A stretch of DNA of 64,000 nt from JAIOQJ01 sp963718635 (GCA_963718635.1 OY970367.1:1860001-1924000), one strand, 5' to 3'. Counted from the stretch's first letter, positions 48,650-61,847 are shown. Notes: generated by a model not told the origin, from the sequence alone. A program made the numbers and translations.

Positions 48650-49075
48650 ATGCCTCAATGGTTACGTCAGGCGGCGGCCATCCCCATATATAAGGGGAAG
48701 GTTTGCATGGTTTCTTCGAGCAGCGGTCGGCGTTGGGTAATCCCGAAAGGGATTATCGAACCGGGCCAGACGGCCGGCGAGACCGCCCTGCAGGAGGCAT
48801 GGGAAGAAGCTGGGCTCTCCGGCGTCCTCCACAGCGAACCGGTCGGCAGCTACCTCTACGACAAATACGGCGGCCTTTGCCACGTAACCGTATTCCTCAT
48901 GCAAGTCAATGAAGAAGCAGACGATTGGCCCGAACGGATTTCCCGTCAACGCGTCTGGATCCCGATTGAAGAAGTGGCCGACCGGATGCGTGAGCCGGGT
49001 CTCAGGGACATTCTTTTGTCAATCGCTCCCTCTTGCCAGGCTTCTGAACGCGAAGGCGATTTAGTCCTCGCTTGA
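48650..49075 (+). CDS. NUDIX hydrolase
   Basis: 141 residues acting on a nucleoside diphosphate linked to X. The Nudix helix is GIIEPGQTAGETALQEAWEE, with Gln where the first Glu and the Arg of the G-x5-E-x7-REUxEExGU consensus usually stand. The EE pair and AGL are kept, so metal binding is likely. ATG 48650 has a perfect AAGGAGGT six bases upstream; the in-frame start at 48584 is not needed. It is close to the DIPP-like branch, but the substrate is not assignable. Confidence 0.88.
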   Translation: MPQWLRQAAAIPIYKGKVCMVSSSSGRRWVIPKGIIEPGQTAGETALQEAWEEAGLSGVLHSEPVGSYLYDKYGGLCHVTVFLMQVNEEADDWPERISRQRVWIPIEEVADRMREPGLRDILLSIAPSCQASEREGDLVLA

Positions 49076-49087
49076 TCACTTCTCGGG

Positions 49088-50092
49088 TCACGTTTCACGC
49101 AGGCCCACGTAGCTGGGGAACCTCGGCACGCCCGCCTCGGAGAGTTCCTGATAGCGGAACGTAATCACGCTGCCCACAGCCGGAGGCTTGCCCCGTTCTT
49201 TATCGGAGAAGCCCGTGCCGACGGCGAACTCCGTTCCATTCGCTAGTTTTACCAGTAACGCACCGAGACGCCCCTTGTGCTTGCCCAAACCCGCCTGATG
49301 GCCGATCACCGTCGCCTCTGCATCATGGAACGTCTTCACTTTCAGCAGCGTTGATGAACGTCCTATCTCGTAGTTTGAACCCGGTTGCCGCAACATCAAT
49401 CCCTCGCCGCCGAGCGATTCAACGCGGGCCAGCTCTTCGCGAAGGTGATCCAGATTCTTACAGCGAATGTTCTCCAACGGCTGGGCATAGGGTGCCTTCT
49501 TACCTGCCAGCAGCTCAGCGATAAGTGGCAGCCTCTTCTCAAACGGGTCCTTCACGGCCGGCGCATCAAACACCAGGTATTGAATCTCTTTCCAGAGATC
49601 GCTCTTATCTTGCCGGCGGACGATGCTGACGGCCCGTTGGAACTTCTTTCGACCTAGCCAGAGTTCGCCATCGAGCGGCGTTTCGGGCAAGCCCTCAACG
49701 AACCAATCGGGTGCGTGATAGAGATTTCCCTGCCGTGAAATAAACTGCTTGCCATCCCAATAGGCGCGAACGCCGTCGAGCTTTTCGCTCAGCCACCAGC
49801 CCGACAGATCGAGCGCATTATCCCATGTCTCCGCCAATAGCAATGGCGGGCCCGCGCCTTCTTTGCTTTCTTTCACGGGCTTTTGCGGCAACGCGCCGCC
49901 GATCCGCATTTCCTCGGCTTCATCGCCGCGAGGCTTGCGCAGATGCTTGCAGGTGCGGCGTTCGATCGGCGTCGATTGATTGCGCCAGGCCGGGCACGAG
50001 CAGGAGTATGAGCCGCCCGTGTTCTTGAGCACGTAGGGTTTGGCGCCTGAGCCTTTCATCTCAGTTGTCTCGCCATCTTGTAGATCGGGCAT
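49088..50092 (-). CDS. ATP-dependent DNA ligase with N-terminal SWIM zinc finger
   Basis: 334 residues. The N-terminus is a SWIM-type finger: Cys31, Cys33 (SCSCPAW), Cys48 and His50 (RTCKHL). The ligase adenylation domain follows, with motif I SEKLDGVRA (nucleotidyl Lys104), motif III-like DGELWLGRKK, motif IV GGEGLMLRQPGS and motif V LLKVKTFHDAEATVIGH. A C-terminal OB fold has VGTGFSDKER and VITFRYQELS. Single-turnover nick joining in repair is likely; the SWIM finger may aid DNA binding. It converges with the NUDIX gene. SWIM fusions of this kind are seen in minimal bacterial ATP ligases. Confidence 0.9.
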   Translation of the reverse strand: MPDLQDGETTEMKGSGAKPYVLKNTGGSYSCSCPAWRNQSTPIERRTCKHLRKPRGDEAEEMRIGGALPQKPVKESKEGAGPPLLLAETWDNALDLSGWWLSEKLDGVRAYWDGKQFISRQGNLYHAPDWFVEGLPETPLDGELWLGRKKFQRAVSIVRRQDKSDLWKEIQYLVFDAPAVKDPFEKRLPLIAELLAGKKAPYAQPLENIRCKNLDHLREELARVESLGGEGLMLRQPGSNYEIGRSSTLLKVKTFHDAEATVIGHQAGLGKHKGRLGALLVKLANGTEFAVGTGFSDKERGKPPAVGSVITFRYQELSEAGVPRFPSYVGLRET

Positions 50093-50152
50093 TGTGCATT
50101 TCCTCTAAGGGGCGAGAATTACGTAAGTAGTCGGAGTTTTCAATTCACAACG

Positions 50153-50185
50153 AAAAAACCCCTTGCCGTATGCGGGCAAGGGGTT
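50153..50185 (-). terminator. Rho-independent terminator of the giant gene
   Basis: A 9-bp perfect stem, CCCCTTGCC/GGCAAGGGG on the minus strand (50183-50175 pairing with 50167-50159), is followed by six U residues (50158-50153). It lies about 30 bp past the stop of the giant secreted-protein gene and upstream of the ligase gene. Confidence 0.9.
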
Positions 50186-50216
50186 CAGAGAGTAACTTCA
50201 ATTTCACCATTGTCGT

Positions 50217-53200
50217 TCAGGCGACAACCGCGGCAGCTTTCATCCGACGGCGGATGGCGTAGCCGGCCAGAAGAACCACAACGCAGATCAGCAGGATGTG
50301 GTGAGCTTCCGGTGCAGCCGTCGTGCCAATGCTCAATTCCAAGTACTGGCCGGTCGGATCGATCAACAAAGCCCACTGCTGCGATGATCCAAACGTGTTA
50401 TTGGTGGGCACGCTGACGTTTGCAATCCCGCTCGTACCGACCGAGCCAAAGGTACCAGAGTCGATTGACGTTGGAGTGACGCCGTCCCCAACAGTGGAAA
50501 GCTGGGTACCGTTCAGTTTGAAGTTCGTGGGCGTCGGAGATGAAGAACCATTCACCTGGAAGGCCTTGGCCAAGATGATGGTGTAGCTTTCCGTGTTAAC
50601 GAGCGCCCCGTTCGTATCAACAATGTTGATGTTGATATGGTTGCCCGTGCTCGTGCCTAACGCCGCCGTCCCGGTTCCACCCAGGTTAACGAACGAGCTG
50701 GGATGAGCCGACAGATCGATCAAGCTGCTGTTGGCAATGTTGCCGGCTGCACCGGAGTGAAGAACTTCGGTTGTCAGCGTTGAGCCCACGCCGGGCGAGC
50801 CAGCACCAGTCGTGCTGTTCAAGGTCAGGCTGGTCGGCGTGGCCCCGGTGCCCAAGGTTAGAGTGCCGTAGGTCCCGGCGGTGCCGCCACGGATCGAACC
50901 GCCGTCGTTGATCGTAACGCTGTTGCCGGCGGTTGACGCAATCGTACCGTTGCCGGTGATCGAGCCAGCCGAGGCGGTTGCACCCACCGTGCCGACCGTC
51001 ACGGTGCCCGTAGCGGAGACCTGTCCGGCCACTGCACCGAACTGAATCGTACCAGTGCTGACAGCCGTGTTGCCGAAGGCATTGCTTCCGCCCGAAAGAA
51101 CCAAGGTGCCGGCCCCGGCATTCATCGTTAGGGTGTTCGAACCACCGCTGATGTTGCCGGAGATGGTCAAGGTATCCAGAGCATTCGTGACTGCCACGTT
51201 CAGGTTACTGCTGAGAGTAACCGGAGCGCTAATTGTGTGGGAGCCGGCTGAGTCGAGAATGCTTGCCGTGCCAGTGTTGCTGCTGAGTGTCAGGAAGCCG
51301 CTGAACGAGCCTTGAGCGATCGTATAGCTGCTGCCGCCGGTGGCCGTATTGAAGGTAATGCTCTTCAAGCTTGGGTTGGCGCCATCCAAGGTGACGATTG
51401 CATTCGAGCCAGCGGTCAGGACCGAGTTATCGAAGGTAGCCGTATCGGTGTTGGTGAAGCCAGGGTCTAGGCCGGGCGAGCCTTGATTGGCGCCCCAGTT
51501 CGTGCCGAAGCTAGTAGCCAAGGTTCCCCATGTGCCGTTGCCATTGGTGCTCCAGACGCTTTGGCCGGAGTAGACCAAACCGGTCGTGGTCAAGGTAGCC
51601 GTGCCGACGTTGGCCGAGGCGCCACTCAAGGTCGAGTCATCGGCGAAGGTGTAGGTGAACGGCGTGCTGATAGCCCCAACTGCTTGGCCGGCAGCCAAGG
51701 TTGCTGCGATCGTGCCGTTGCCGCCCGGGCCCACCGCGCTGATGCTGTTCAGCGAGATGTTACCGTTCGGTGCTGCACTGCCTTTCAAGTTGACGCGGAA
51801 ATCAGTGTTGGAGCCGTTCGTAGCCGTCAGGCTATTGCTCGTAACAGGAGCGGTATAACCAAAGTGGACGTTGCCCAAGGCAAGCGTGCCCGTAGTGAGG
51901 TTGCTCGTTGCGTGATCGTAAACGTCGACGCTCACCGTGCCCGTTTGAGGGCTGTTCGTTGCATTCGCGTCGGTCAGGGTAAAGCTCCCGGACTGCGAAG
52001 CGCCCACGGTTGCACCGTTGAAGCTCAAGCCGATAACCGCACCGCTGGTTGACCCGGCTGCAACCGTGGTAGTTCCGGCAACCGTTCCAGTTACGTTCGT
52101 TCCCGCCGTAGTAGTAAAGTTCAAGGCAGACGAGCCAGCAGGAGCGCTGTTCGTGGCCGTGAAGCTGAAGGTCAAACTGCCTCCCGTGATGATAGAGCCG
52201 GTCGGAGTCGAAGCCGCCAAAGTCGGCGTAATCGTGCCGATCGTGGCCTTGTGGGTCAGGTCGTATTCGGTGCCGCTGTTGGTCAGCGAGTAACCGGCAT
52301 TCACATTGATCGCGGCCACGGTGCCGGCGCCAGTCTGCGAGCCGTAGCTGACCAGCCTGTAAAGGCCAGCCGTGGTTGCCGTCCCGGTCACATCCAGCGT
52401 CAGGTTGCCGGTCAAAGTCAAAGCGTTGGTCACGACCAGAGGCGCGGCACTGGTGTTGCCGACGACTAGGACGGTACCACCGGTGCTGGTCAGGCCGTTG
52501 ACTACGGTGCTGAAGTTGTTGAGGTCGAGCGTACCACTGAGAAGGACGTTGCCCTTGCCGCTGCCGTTAGGAATGGCGTTGGTGTTATTCATCTGCAGCG
52601 TAGCGCCACTGTTGATCGTGGTGTTGCCGAGGTAGGTGTTGGCATTGCTGAAGCGTACGATGCCGCCCGCGCTATTCGAGGAAGCAATGGTAAGGCCGCC
52701 GGTTCCCGTCGAGGTCGAGATGAGTCCCGTAACACTAAGAACGCCGGAACTACCATAGGCATCCAAAGTAGAAGCGGACTGGAGGTCGATGGGCCCGCCG
52801 AGGGTCACCAATCCACTGTACAAATAGGCATATTGCACGACGACCAGGCCGCTGCCGCCTGCACCGCCACCTGTGGTGGAACCACCGCCGCCGCCGCCAC
52901 CCGTGTTGGCAACACCAGATCCACCGGTTGAAGTGGTTCCAGCGCCACCGCCGCCAAGTCCGCCAGCGCCGGATCCACCTGTGCCGCTACTGCCGCCGCC
53001 GCCGCCGCCGCCGTAAGTGCCTATCAAATTGACGATGGCCGAATTCGCTGTTCCAGCCCCGCCGGCCCCCCCGTGCCGGCCGCACCAGGGGTAGCCGTTC
53101 CACCGGCCGCGGAATCGCCGCCGCCGCCGCTCGCACCGTAACCATTCGCCGCACCGCCGGGAGTGGCGCTGCCGCCCGCTTTGCCGGATCCGCTGGCCCC

Positions 53201-56200
53201 GCCGGCCCCCGTGGTGACAACTCCGGTGCTGCCACCGGCTGCCAATTGCCCCCCAATTGAACTGGATCCGCCAGCCGTGCCATTCACTCCACTTCCCGTC
53301 CCCGCAGTTCCGCCAGCGCCTACAGTGACGCTGCCTGACGAGAGCGACACACCGGTGAAATTCAAGACTTTTCCGCCGCCGCCGCCGCTGCCGTAATACG
53401 AAGCATTTACCCCACCGTTGCCGCCGCCGCCGCCGCCGACGACCAGCCCACTGGCAATGACCGATCCATTGACAGTAAGGGTGCCAGAAGAATTAAACGT
53501 ATGAGTTACCAGGCCACCGGCGATTGTAATCGTGCCTCCTGATCCCGCGTTGTCCTGGGTCCCCTGCACGATGCCGCCGTTCAAGATCATGCTGTTCGTA
53601 ATAGTACGGCCGCCCGAAGTCGCGCCGATATTGAGCGTGCCGGCGGTGACCGTAATGGCCTGGGTGTTGACGATGGAACCACCGGAACCAAGGATAAGGC
53701 TGCTGGTAGCCGATGTATCTTTGATCACACTCCCCGTTCCGGTAATGGCGCTCAAAAGATACTGGTCGGCGCTGGAACTGTATTGCAGCGTACCGCCGTT
53801 CGCGATGGCGCCTGCGTAAGTGCCAGCCCCCAACGAACCCGCACCGCCGATCTTCAGCGTGCCACCAGTAATGGTCGTCGAGCCGGTGTAGGTGTTGACG
53901 CCGCTGAGGTTGGCAGTGCCGAGGCCAGTCTTGGCTAAGCTGCCCGCCGTGCCGGAGGCGCCCTGGCCTAATGTTCCTGTGACGTTGACCGCATCGGTGA
54001 TCAGGGGGGTGCTGAGCGTCAACGTGAAGGTGCTTCCAATTCCGATCACGCCCAAACCGCTGATCGTGTTGCTGGCGCCGTTGGCGGTGATCGTGCGGTT
54101 GGCGCCTACGTATAACGCACCGAACCCCGATGTGTTTTGACCGAAGGTGTTCGCCAGCGTGCCGTTATCCATGGTGATGGTGTTGAAGTACAGCGTGTTG
54201 GCGATATTGGTGGTCACATTCAGCGTGCCGTCGACAATCAAGGCGCCCGTTGGGGCTACGTTATTCAACTGGTTGTTGGCCCCGCCACTGAGATTGAGGA
54301 TGGCGCCGGTGGAAACGGTGACGGCATTGGTTTGCACCGAACCGCCGACTCCAAGGGTCAGCGTGCCGACGCTGACGGTCGTGCTGCCGGTATAGGTGTT
54401 GGCGCCGCTGAACGTCTGGGTTCCCGTGCCGACCTTGGTGATGCTGAGCGCGCCGCTGGTGTTTTTGATAACGCCGCCAAAAGTGGCGGTGGCGTCGTGG
54501 TTGCCCAAGGTCAGTGTAACGGCAGTTGCGGAGCTGTTGTTCACCAGCGTCTGGGCCGACACGACGGGAACGGCGCCGCCGCCGCTGGAGAGGCCGTTGA
54601 TGTTGACGTTGAAACCGTTCAAATCGAAGGTGGCGATATTGCCCGCGCCCGTATCCGTACCCGCGTTGTAGCCGACGACCAGGTTGCCCGTGGTAGGACC
54701 GCTGGCGCCCCAGGGATTGGCCACCCCGGCCTTCAGAATCGCGACTGCGCTCGCGTTGTTGTAAAAGTTCAATCCCGCATTGCCGATTTGAGTATCGCCC
54801 GAGTAGTTATTGCCCGCGTTGGCCAGAATGACGACGCCGGACAAATCCCAATTGATGGCAAGCGGGCCCGTGCCGGTGATGCTGCCGTTCACAGTGAGAG
54901 TGCCGCCGCTGCCAGATGACAGGGCGCCGCCGGAAGTCGTGCCCGTGCCGAGGATAATGGACCGGGCGGCGTTAAGAGTGACGCCGCCGGCGAGTTCGGC
55001 CGAAAGTGTGCCGTTGTTGAGCGTGATGGATTTGGCGATCGGTCCAAAAACTCCGGTGACGGCGCCATCAGTCGCTTGAGCAAGCACTTGGCTGTTGGTG
55101 ACGAAGGTGCCGCCCGTGTAGGCATTCGACGCGTTGCTGAGCCCTAAATTCGATGTGGGGGAGTTCGTCGTCACGGAGGTCACATTGGCGCCGATCACGG
55201 AACTGATGTTGACGGTATTGGTTCCGGTGCCGGCGTTGGTGACGGAACCGGTGTTGTTGATCCCTCCCGTCGCAAAAGTGAGGATGCCGGTGCCTTGGTT
55301 GTTGATCGTGAGGTTGGCGTTGGTGCCGGCGGCGCCGCCGGTGATGGCGCCGCTGAAAGTCGAGGCAATGGCGCCGGTGGTCGTGCCGATGGTCAAGGCG
55401 CCGACCGTGGCGTTGGTCGCTAAGGTGATCGGATTGGCAATGGTCAAGCCCGTGGCGCCGACATTCAACGTGGCGGCGGCGGTGCCGCTGGTGAAGCCGA
55501 GCGTCACGGCTCCGGTTCCCGAAGTTCCGCCCAAAGCACCGCTCGCATTGGCGACAACCGTACCCGCTTGAATGACTAAGCCGCCGGTAAAGGTGTTGGT
55601 TCCGTTCAAAGTGACCGAAGCGGTCCCTGTCATGGTGACGCTAGCGGACCCTGCGATGCCGATGGCGCCGCTGGCGTTGCCGACGATGTAGTTCACGGAC
55701 GAGTTGTTGAAGGTGACCGAAGTCGGGGTGACGCCCGCCGCCTGGATGCTCACCGTGGAGTTGCTGATCGCCGCACCGCCGTTGGCGGGATTCGTGTCCT
55801 GGAAGATAACGGGGTTGCTGTTCGAGTAGTTGATGGGCGTCGAGCCGTTGGCCCAATTGTAGCTGCCGGCCGTGTCCCAACTGGAGTTCGCAGTCCCCGT
55901 GCCGTTGGTTTGGCCGGTCCAGACCAAGCTGCCGACGAGTGGCGTGCCAGAGCCCACAGTCACCGTTACGGCGGCGGTCGTGCTGCTTAGGGTGAGCACA
56001 TAAGAATTCGCGCCGGCGACGACCGTCTCCGTGGTGGTGCCGGTGGCAAAGAAATTATACGTGCCGGACAAGCCGGAGGTCGCGGTAACCACGTCGTAGC
56101 TGCCGGGCGTTAGACTGGCGCCAATGGCAGCGATGTTGATTTTGTTGGTGCCGGCCACGGAGGCCGTGGACGTCACCGCCAACTTGTCGGCGGTGCTGGT

Positions 56201-59200
56201 GCCGAGATCGAAACTCAATGTGGCGCCGCCGCTGATCGTCAAGGCGGCGCCGGCGAACGACGTGCCCTGTTGCAGGTTGACGGTCGCGATCGCGCCATCG
56301 ATCATGGAGAAGGCGGTGCCGTTATTGAGGGTCAAGGTGGCCCCGCCCGCACTAACCGTGGTGAGGCCGATGTTTGCCGCACCCGTTACCGAGAGCGACG
56401 AACCTGGAGCACCCGTGGCGATGGCGGTGTTGTTCAGCGGGTTGGCGTTATTGAGAACCAACGCGCCGCCGTTGATGGTCGTGGTGCCGGTGTAGGTATT
56501 GGCGCCAGTCAGGGTGAGCGTGCCGCTGGTGACGCCCAAGCCGACGGTCTGCGTGCCCGAGCCGATGACGTTTTGGATGGTGCCGCCGAAGGTGGACGTG
56601 CCGCCCGCGTAGATCAACAGCGAAGGAGTCACTGTGCTGCTGTTGCCGATGATTTGGCTGGCCGGCGTGTTGCCGACGACTGCCAAACCGCCGACTTGCT
56701 GATTGTTGCCGCCTAAGTCGAGAATGCCGTTGAAGCTGCCCGAACCGAACGAAACCGTGGTGCCGACCGGCAGGGCGTTGGTCGTTCCAACGACTAGGGT
56801 GCCGTTTTGCAGCAGGGTGCTGCCGCTATAGGAGCTGCCCGCGTTGATGGACCACGTGCTGCTGCTGTTCTTGGTGACCGAAGTGACGCCCGTGGTGCCG
56901 GCGGCGCTATCGGTGATAGCCCCGGTGAAGGAGTTGCCGGCGGCGGTGCCGCCGAGAACCAGCGTGTTCGCGGCGGTGGAAGTGGCGTTGGCGGTGAACC
57001 CGCCGACCGACACGCTGGCGGTGGTCGGATTGAAGGTCAAAGTAGACGCCGGGGCGAGCACGTTGCCCCAGGCCCCCAACGCCAGGCTATAGCCATTGCC
57101 GCCTGTAACGTTGACGGTCACGGCACTGGCGAAAGCGGAGCCAAACGGCATGAGGCTGAGCACCTGGTTCGTCGCCGAAGTTCCGACGCGGTTGACATCG
57201 ATGGTCACGGTGACGTTGTTCAGTCCGCCGATGCCGCTGGTGCCGCCAAACGTCACCGTATTGTCGGACCGTAACTGGAGGGTCGAATTGTTGGCAAGGT
57301 TCAACATATTGCTGTTGGTGGTTGTATTTCCTGCATTAGCCCCGCCAAAAACGGTCGAAACGCCGTTGGCTGTGTTGCCGACGTTGGCTTGCAGTTGCAA
57401 CGTGCCGGTGACCGTCGTCGCCTGGGCAGCGAGCGTAGGCGTGAAGCCCGTGGTGCTGCCGGTGGAATTGGTGCCCGTTAGAATCAGGGTATTGCCGGAA
57501 GCGACGGTGGTGGCGCCCGTGTAGTAGGTGTTGTTGCCCGAGAACGTGACCGTCTGGGTGGTGCCGCCGATGGCCAAGGTGCCGGCGCCGCTGATGTTCG
57601 CGGTAATTGCGGTGCCGCCGGCGCCGGTGCCGTTGATGGTGAGCGTGTTGCCGCCCGTATTCAAGATGCCGGAAATGGTCGTCGCGTTGCTGCTGTTGTG
57701 AGCGATCGTGGCGGCGCCGCTGAACGCGGTGACGCCCGCCAAGGTCAATGTGGCCGTCGCGCTACTGGTAATGCCGCCGGTGCTGCCGATGTAGTTGTTG
57801 ATGGTGGTGGCGCTATTGCCGGCGATGGTCAACGCGAAGGTGCTGCCGTTCACCACGGTACCGGTCCCGCCGACCGTCAACAAGTTGCCGCTGGAATTCG
57901 TCCACGATTGAATTCCGCCCAAGATGATGTTCGGGCTCAACGTCACCGTTCCAGCCGTGACGCCGATGCCGCTGGTTCCGATCGTCAACGTATGGCTGGC
58001 GGTGTCGGTGTTCAACGTCACCGTACCGGCATTCGAATTCGAGAACCCCTTGATCGACATGTTGGCGCCGAGAGTCATCGAACCGAGAACTGCCGGATTG
58101 GTGTTGACGTCGATGGTGACGGTGGCACCAGAGCCCGGAACGAGCGCGGTCGCGGTTCCGCCGGTGGTCGTTGTCCAGTTCGAAGCAAAGCCGCCGGCTT
58201 GCGAAGCGGCCCACATGCCTGGGTTGGCAGCCACTATGTTGCCCGCGAAAAACCCAGTACCGATTTGGGCCACAAAGGTCGGGGTGACCTTCACAGAGCC
58301 CGCCGCCACTGTGACTGCGTACGAGAAGTTCGTCGGGTTGAGGACGGAAAAAGCGGCCCCGCCGTTCAAGCCGCTGGCGGCCTGAATCAGGGTCAGAGCC
58401 GTTCCCGAAGCGAAGGTCGGCAGGTCCCCCACGGCAATATAAACCGTACCCGTCGTGGCCGTGGCGACGCCAGTGGTCACGCCGATCGTCGTGCTGGCGC
58501 CGGCCGCCGCGAACGATTCGCCCAAGATCGAGCCGGCAGCCAAATTCAAAGGCGAGTTGGCGGCCATCGCCATGGCCGAAGCCGGTGCATACGTGAATTG
58601 AGCGCCAGTCGAAACGCTCAAGCCGGTGCTGTTCGTCATGCTTCCGGCGGAAACCGTCAATTGGCCGCCCGTGACGCTGGTGGTGCCGGTGTAGGTGTTC
58701 ACGCCGGAAAACACTTGCAAGCCGGTGCCCGCCTTGACCACGTTGATGGTGCCGGTGTTGCCGATGACGCCGCTGAAGGTGGCCTGGGTCGTGCTGCTCA
58801 GGCCGGTGAAATACGTGCCGTTGATGGTCAGGGTGGCGGTGTTGGCGGCCGTGCCGTTGAAACTGCCGGCGCCGCTCAAGCCGTTGATGGTTTGGCTGAA
58901 CGCGGCGCCGGTGGTGACCGACACGCCCGTGGCGATATTCAAGTTGCCGGCGGTCGTACCGTTGGGCAGCTGATTGGCGGCACCGAGAACGAGGGCGCCA
59001 TTGGCATTGACGTTCGTATCGCCTTGATAATTGTTGTTGGCACTGGCGTTATTGTAAGTGACCGTCGTCAGGGTGCCGCCTCCGCCAATCGTGAAACCGT
59101 TGTTGCCGGTCAATTGGCCGGTAAGCGAAAGGGTATTGGTTCCGGTATTGGTGCCGATGGTGACGGGCGCAAGGTTGGCGGTAATGCTGCCGGATACGGT

Positions 59201-61847
59201 GCCGCCGGTACTTTCGATTCGAAAGGCGCGTGCGATGTCGGTCCCGGCCGCCGAATTTACGATGACCGCGTTCGCAATGACGGAGTTGTTTGTCGTGAGA
59301 TAAATTTGCGCCTTGTCGCCCGGATTGGCGCCGATGGTGATGGCCCCGGTGCCAAACACGCCCGAAGTAATCGAACCTGCCGCGCCTGTTGGGGTAGCTG
59401 GGTTGCTGGCACGAGCGTTGTTCGTGAGAAGGACGCCGCCGGAAAACGTGCTGGCCGCCGCAGCCGGCGCAATGGAACCGTTGCCGTTCCCATAGGCGAT
59501 TTCGATCTTTCGCGTGGTGCCGTTGGTGATCGTTCCCAGCGCCGGCCAGAGTCGACACTTGCAAAATATCGGTGCCCGTTCCCGATGCCGAATCCGCCAG
59601 GGTGCCGGCAACCGTGAGGCCGCTGGCCATGCCGCTGAAGCCATTGAGGTCGAGCGTAGCGCCGGCAGCAACCGTAACGGCCGAGCCGATGGTCGAGAGA
59701 GCGCCGGTCGCCCCGAGCTTCAAGGTGCCGGCACTGATCGTCGTGGCGCCGGTGTAGATGTTGGTGCCGGAGAGCAGCAGGGCGCCGGCGCCAGTCTTGG
59801 TCAAGTAGCCGGTGCCCATGATGAGGTTCTGCGAGAGAGTCAGCGTGTTAGCCGCGTTGTTCACATCGATGCCCACGCCGGTATTGTTGGCGACGGTGAT
59901 GGTCCGGGTCGCCAAAGTTGTGAGCGTGGTGCCGGTGACCTGCAAGGTGCCGCCGCTGAAAGTGATCGGGGTGGCGGCGCCGCCCAAATTCGCATTCGAG
60001 CCGACCGACAATTCCGTCACGTTGGCAGCGGTTCCGAACAACGTGGTGCCCGCCCCGTACGTGTTCGAGGCGCCGCCCAAGGTGACGACGCCGCCGACAC
60101 CGACGATGGCGACGGAAGTGGTGGTGCCCGTAACGGCCTGGTTATAGGTCAACGCGGTGGCGGCGCTGATGCCGCCGAATTTATAGGTGCTTCCCTGGGG
60201 CGTGTAAGTGCCGGTGTAAACGACGGTGCCCGAGGCGGCCAAGCCGGCCGGTGCGTTTAGCGGCGCCGCCACCCCCACCGTAGCGCTGCTGAAGTTCAAG
60301 TTTTCGGCAGCATTTGCAGCGGCGAGTGCGATCGTGCCGTTGAAACCCGAAAGCGCGCCCGAGCCAAGGGCCGCCAGGGCCGCATTCGGAACCCCAATCC
60401 CAGCGAAGTTCAAGAAAACAGAGCCTACGTTGGTGCCGGAGATCGTGGTCGTCGAACCCGTTTGCCCCAAAGCCGCGGCACTATTGAACTGAATGACACC
60501 TTTGGTGATCGTGTACGGTCCCTTGAACGACGTAACGGTATTGTTCGTGCCGGACACGATCAAGAAGCTGGTTGCACTATTCTCAATAACGCCGGCGACG
60601 TTGCTGCCGAGGTTCGCGCTGATCGTGCTCGATGCACCTCCCCCGCCCGAATTTGTGATGGTGCCCGTGTTGTTGATACTCGTGGTCTGTAGCAGAATTT
60701 GCCCGACGTTGGTGGCATTAAGCACCAGATTACCGGTACCGACGACACCAGCAGTGACGACGATGTTGGTACCGGAGCTGTTTGTGTTGGTGAATGTCAA
60801 GGTCGGCATATTCGAAACGGCGCTGTTGCTGTTGAGCGTGATTAAGCCGTTGAAGGTTTGGGTGCCCTGAGTGTCCGACATCGTGATGGAACCGGTGCCG
60901 CCGCCCTGCACATTAATCGCGTTGCCAAAGCTGATGTTCGTGCTGCCGCCGCCATTCGTCGTGATACCGGTGTTGACGGCGCCGCTGGTGGCACCGATTG
61001 TCAAGGTTCCGGTGCCCAGCGCATTGGAGACTGTGCCGCCGTTAGTGTAAATCAACGTACCGGCCAGGACGTTCACGCCGGAGCTATAGGCGCCGGCGGT
61101 GCCCGAACTCAGGCTTAGACTGGAGGTTGCACTATTCTGGGTGATGGTGCCGACGGTGGCGAGCAGCTTTCCGGCCAGCAGGACGCCTTGGGTGCCCGTC
61201 CCCGAGTTCGAGATATTGATCAACCCTTGGCCGCTGGCGGCGCCGATGGTGTCGTTGATCGTGATGCCGGCGCCGGCGATATTGCTGTTGTTGACGAGCA
61301 CGAGGTTGCGGGCGACGGTGGGCGACGCGTTCGTGATCGTAACCGCATCAACGCTAGCCCCGAGAACGATGCCTGCCGAACTGGCGGCTGCCGAGCCGAT
61401 CGTCAAATCGGTGTTCGCGATGACGACGCCAGGGTTGAATTGGATGCCTCTCGTGCCGGCTACGCCTGCGGCCACCGAAATAGCTGCGTTCGAATTGCCG
61501 AAGGCGTTCGTCGCGCCGCCGGTATTGTCGAAAGTCATTGCTCCGGAGCCTACTGCGATCGTCCAAAGTTGATTGGTCGCACCCGCACCAAGCGTTAATT
61601 GGCCTATCGTGCGAGCACTGTCAAGCGTCGTCGTCGTACTGACCGCCGAGTTGTAATTGGCGATGTTGCCGGCGCCATCAGCCGGGCCAGTGGGAGTCCA
61701 ATCGGCGCCAACGCTCCAATTGGCGGTCGCGGTCTGATTCCACACATAAGTGACACCAGCCGCATTCGCCCGAGTGGGCGTCGCGAACAAAATGATAACA
61801 AGTGCGAATGCCCCAAGTGAGGCCAACAGACGACGGGAGAGATTCAT
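50217..61847 (-). CDS. Giant PATR/Gly-rich secreted protein with PEP-CTERM-like tail (frame-interrupted twice)
   Basis: Surface or secreted protein of about 3,876 residues. ATG 61847 opens a signal peptide (LLASLGAFALVIILFATPTRANA); the raw frame to 62024 adds unrelated residues. The body is beta-helical: dozens of passenger-associated repeats of the form NTYTGTTTINGG or ANTYTGSTTV, with Gly/Ser/Thr/Asn bias and almost no Cys. Two Gly-rich segments (about 53.0-53.5 kb and 52.8-53.0 kb) carry long Gly runs. The tail APEAHHILLICVVVLLAGYA + IRRRMK is a PEP-CTERM-like sorting signal with PEA. No outer-membrane beta-barrel is present. One extra base at about 59543 and one missing G in a run at about 53065-53072 break the frame; repairs give LAGAG-TITNGTTRK and TGGAGGAGTANSAIV. 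Confidence 0.88.

Noticed and set aside
57698..59617. A 639-codon open frame on the plus strand, plus many others at 51-61 kb, opposite the giant gene
   Set aside because: They mirror the Gly/Thr/Ala-repeat coding of the minus-strand gene. Their composition is Arg/Gly/Ala-rich with no domain, and the minus strand has a signal peptide, repeats and a terminator.
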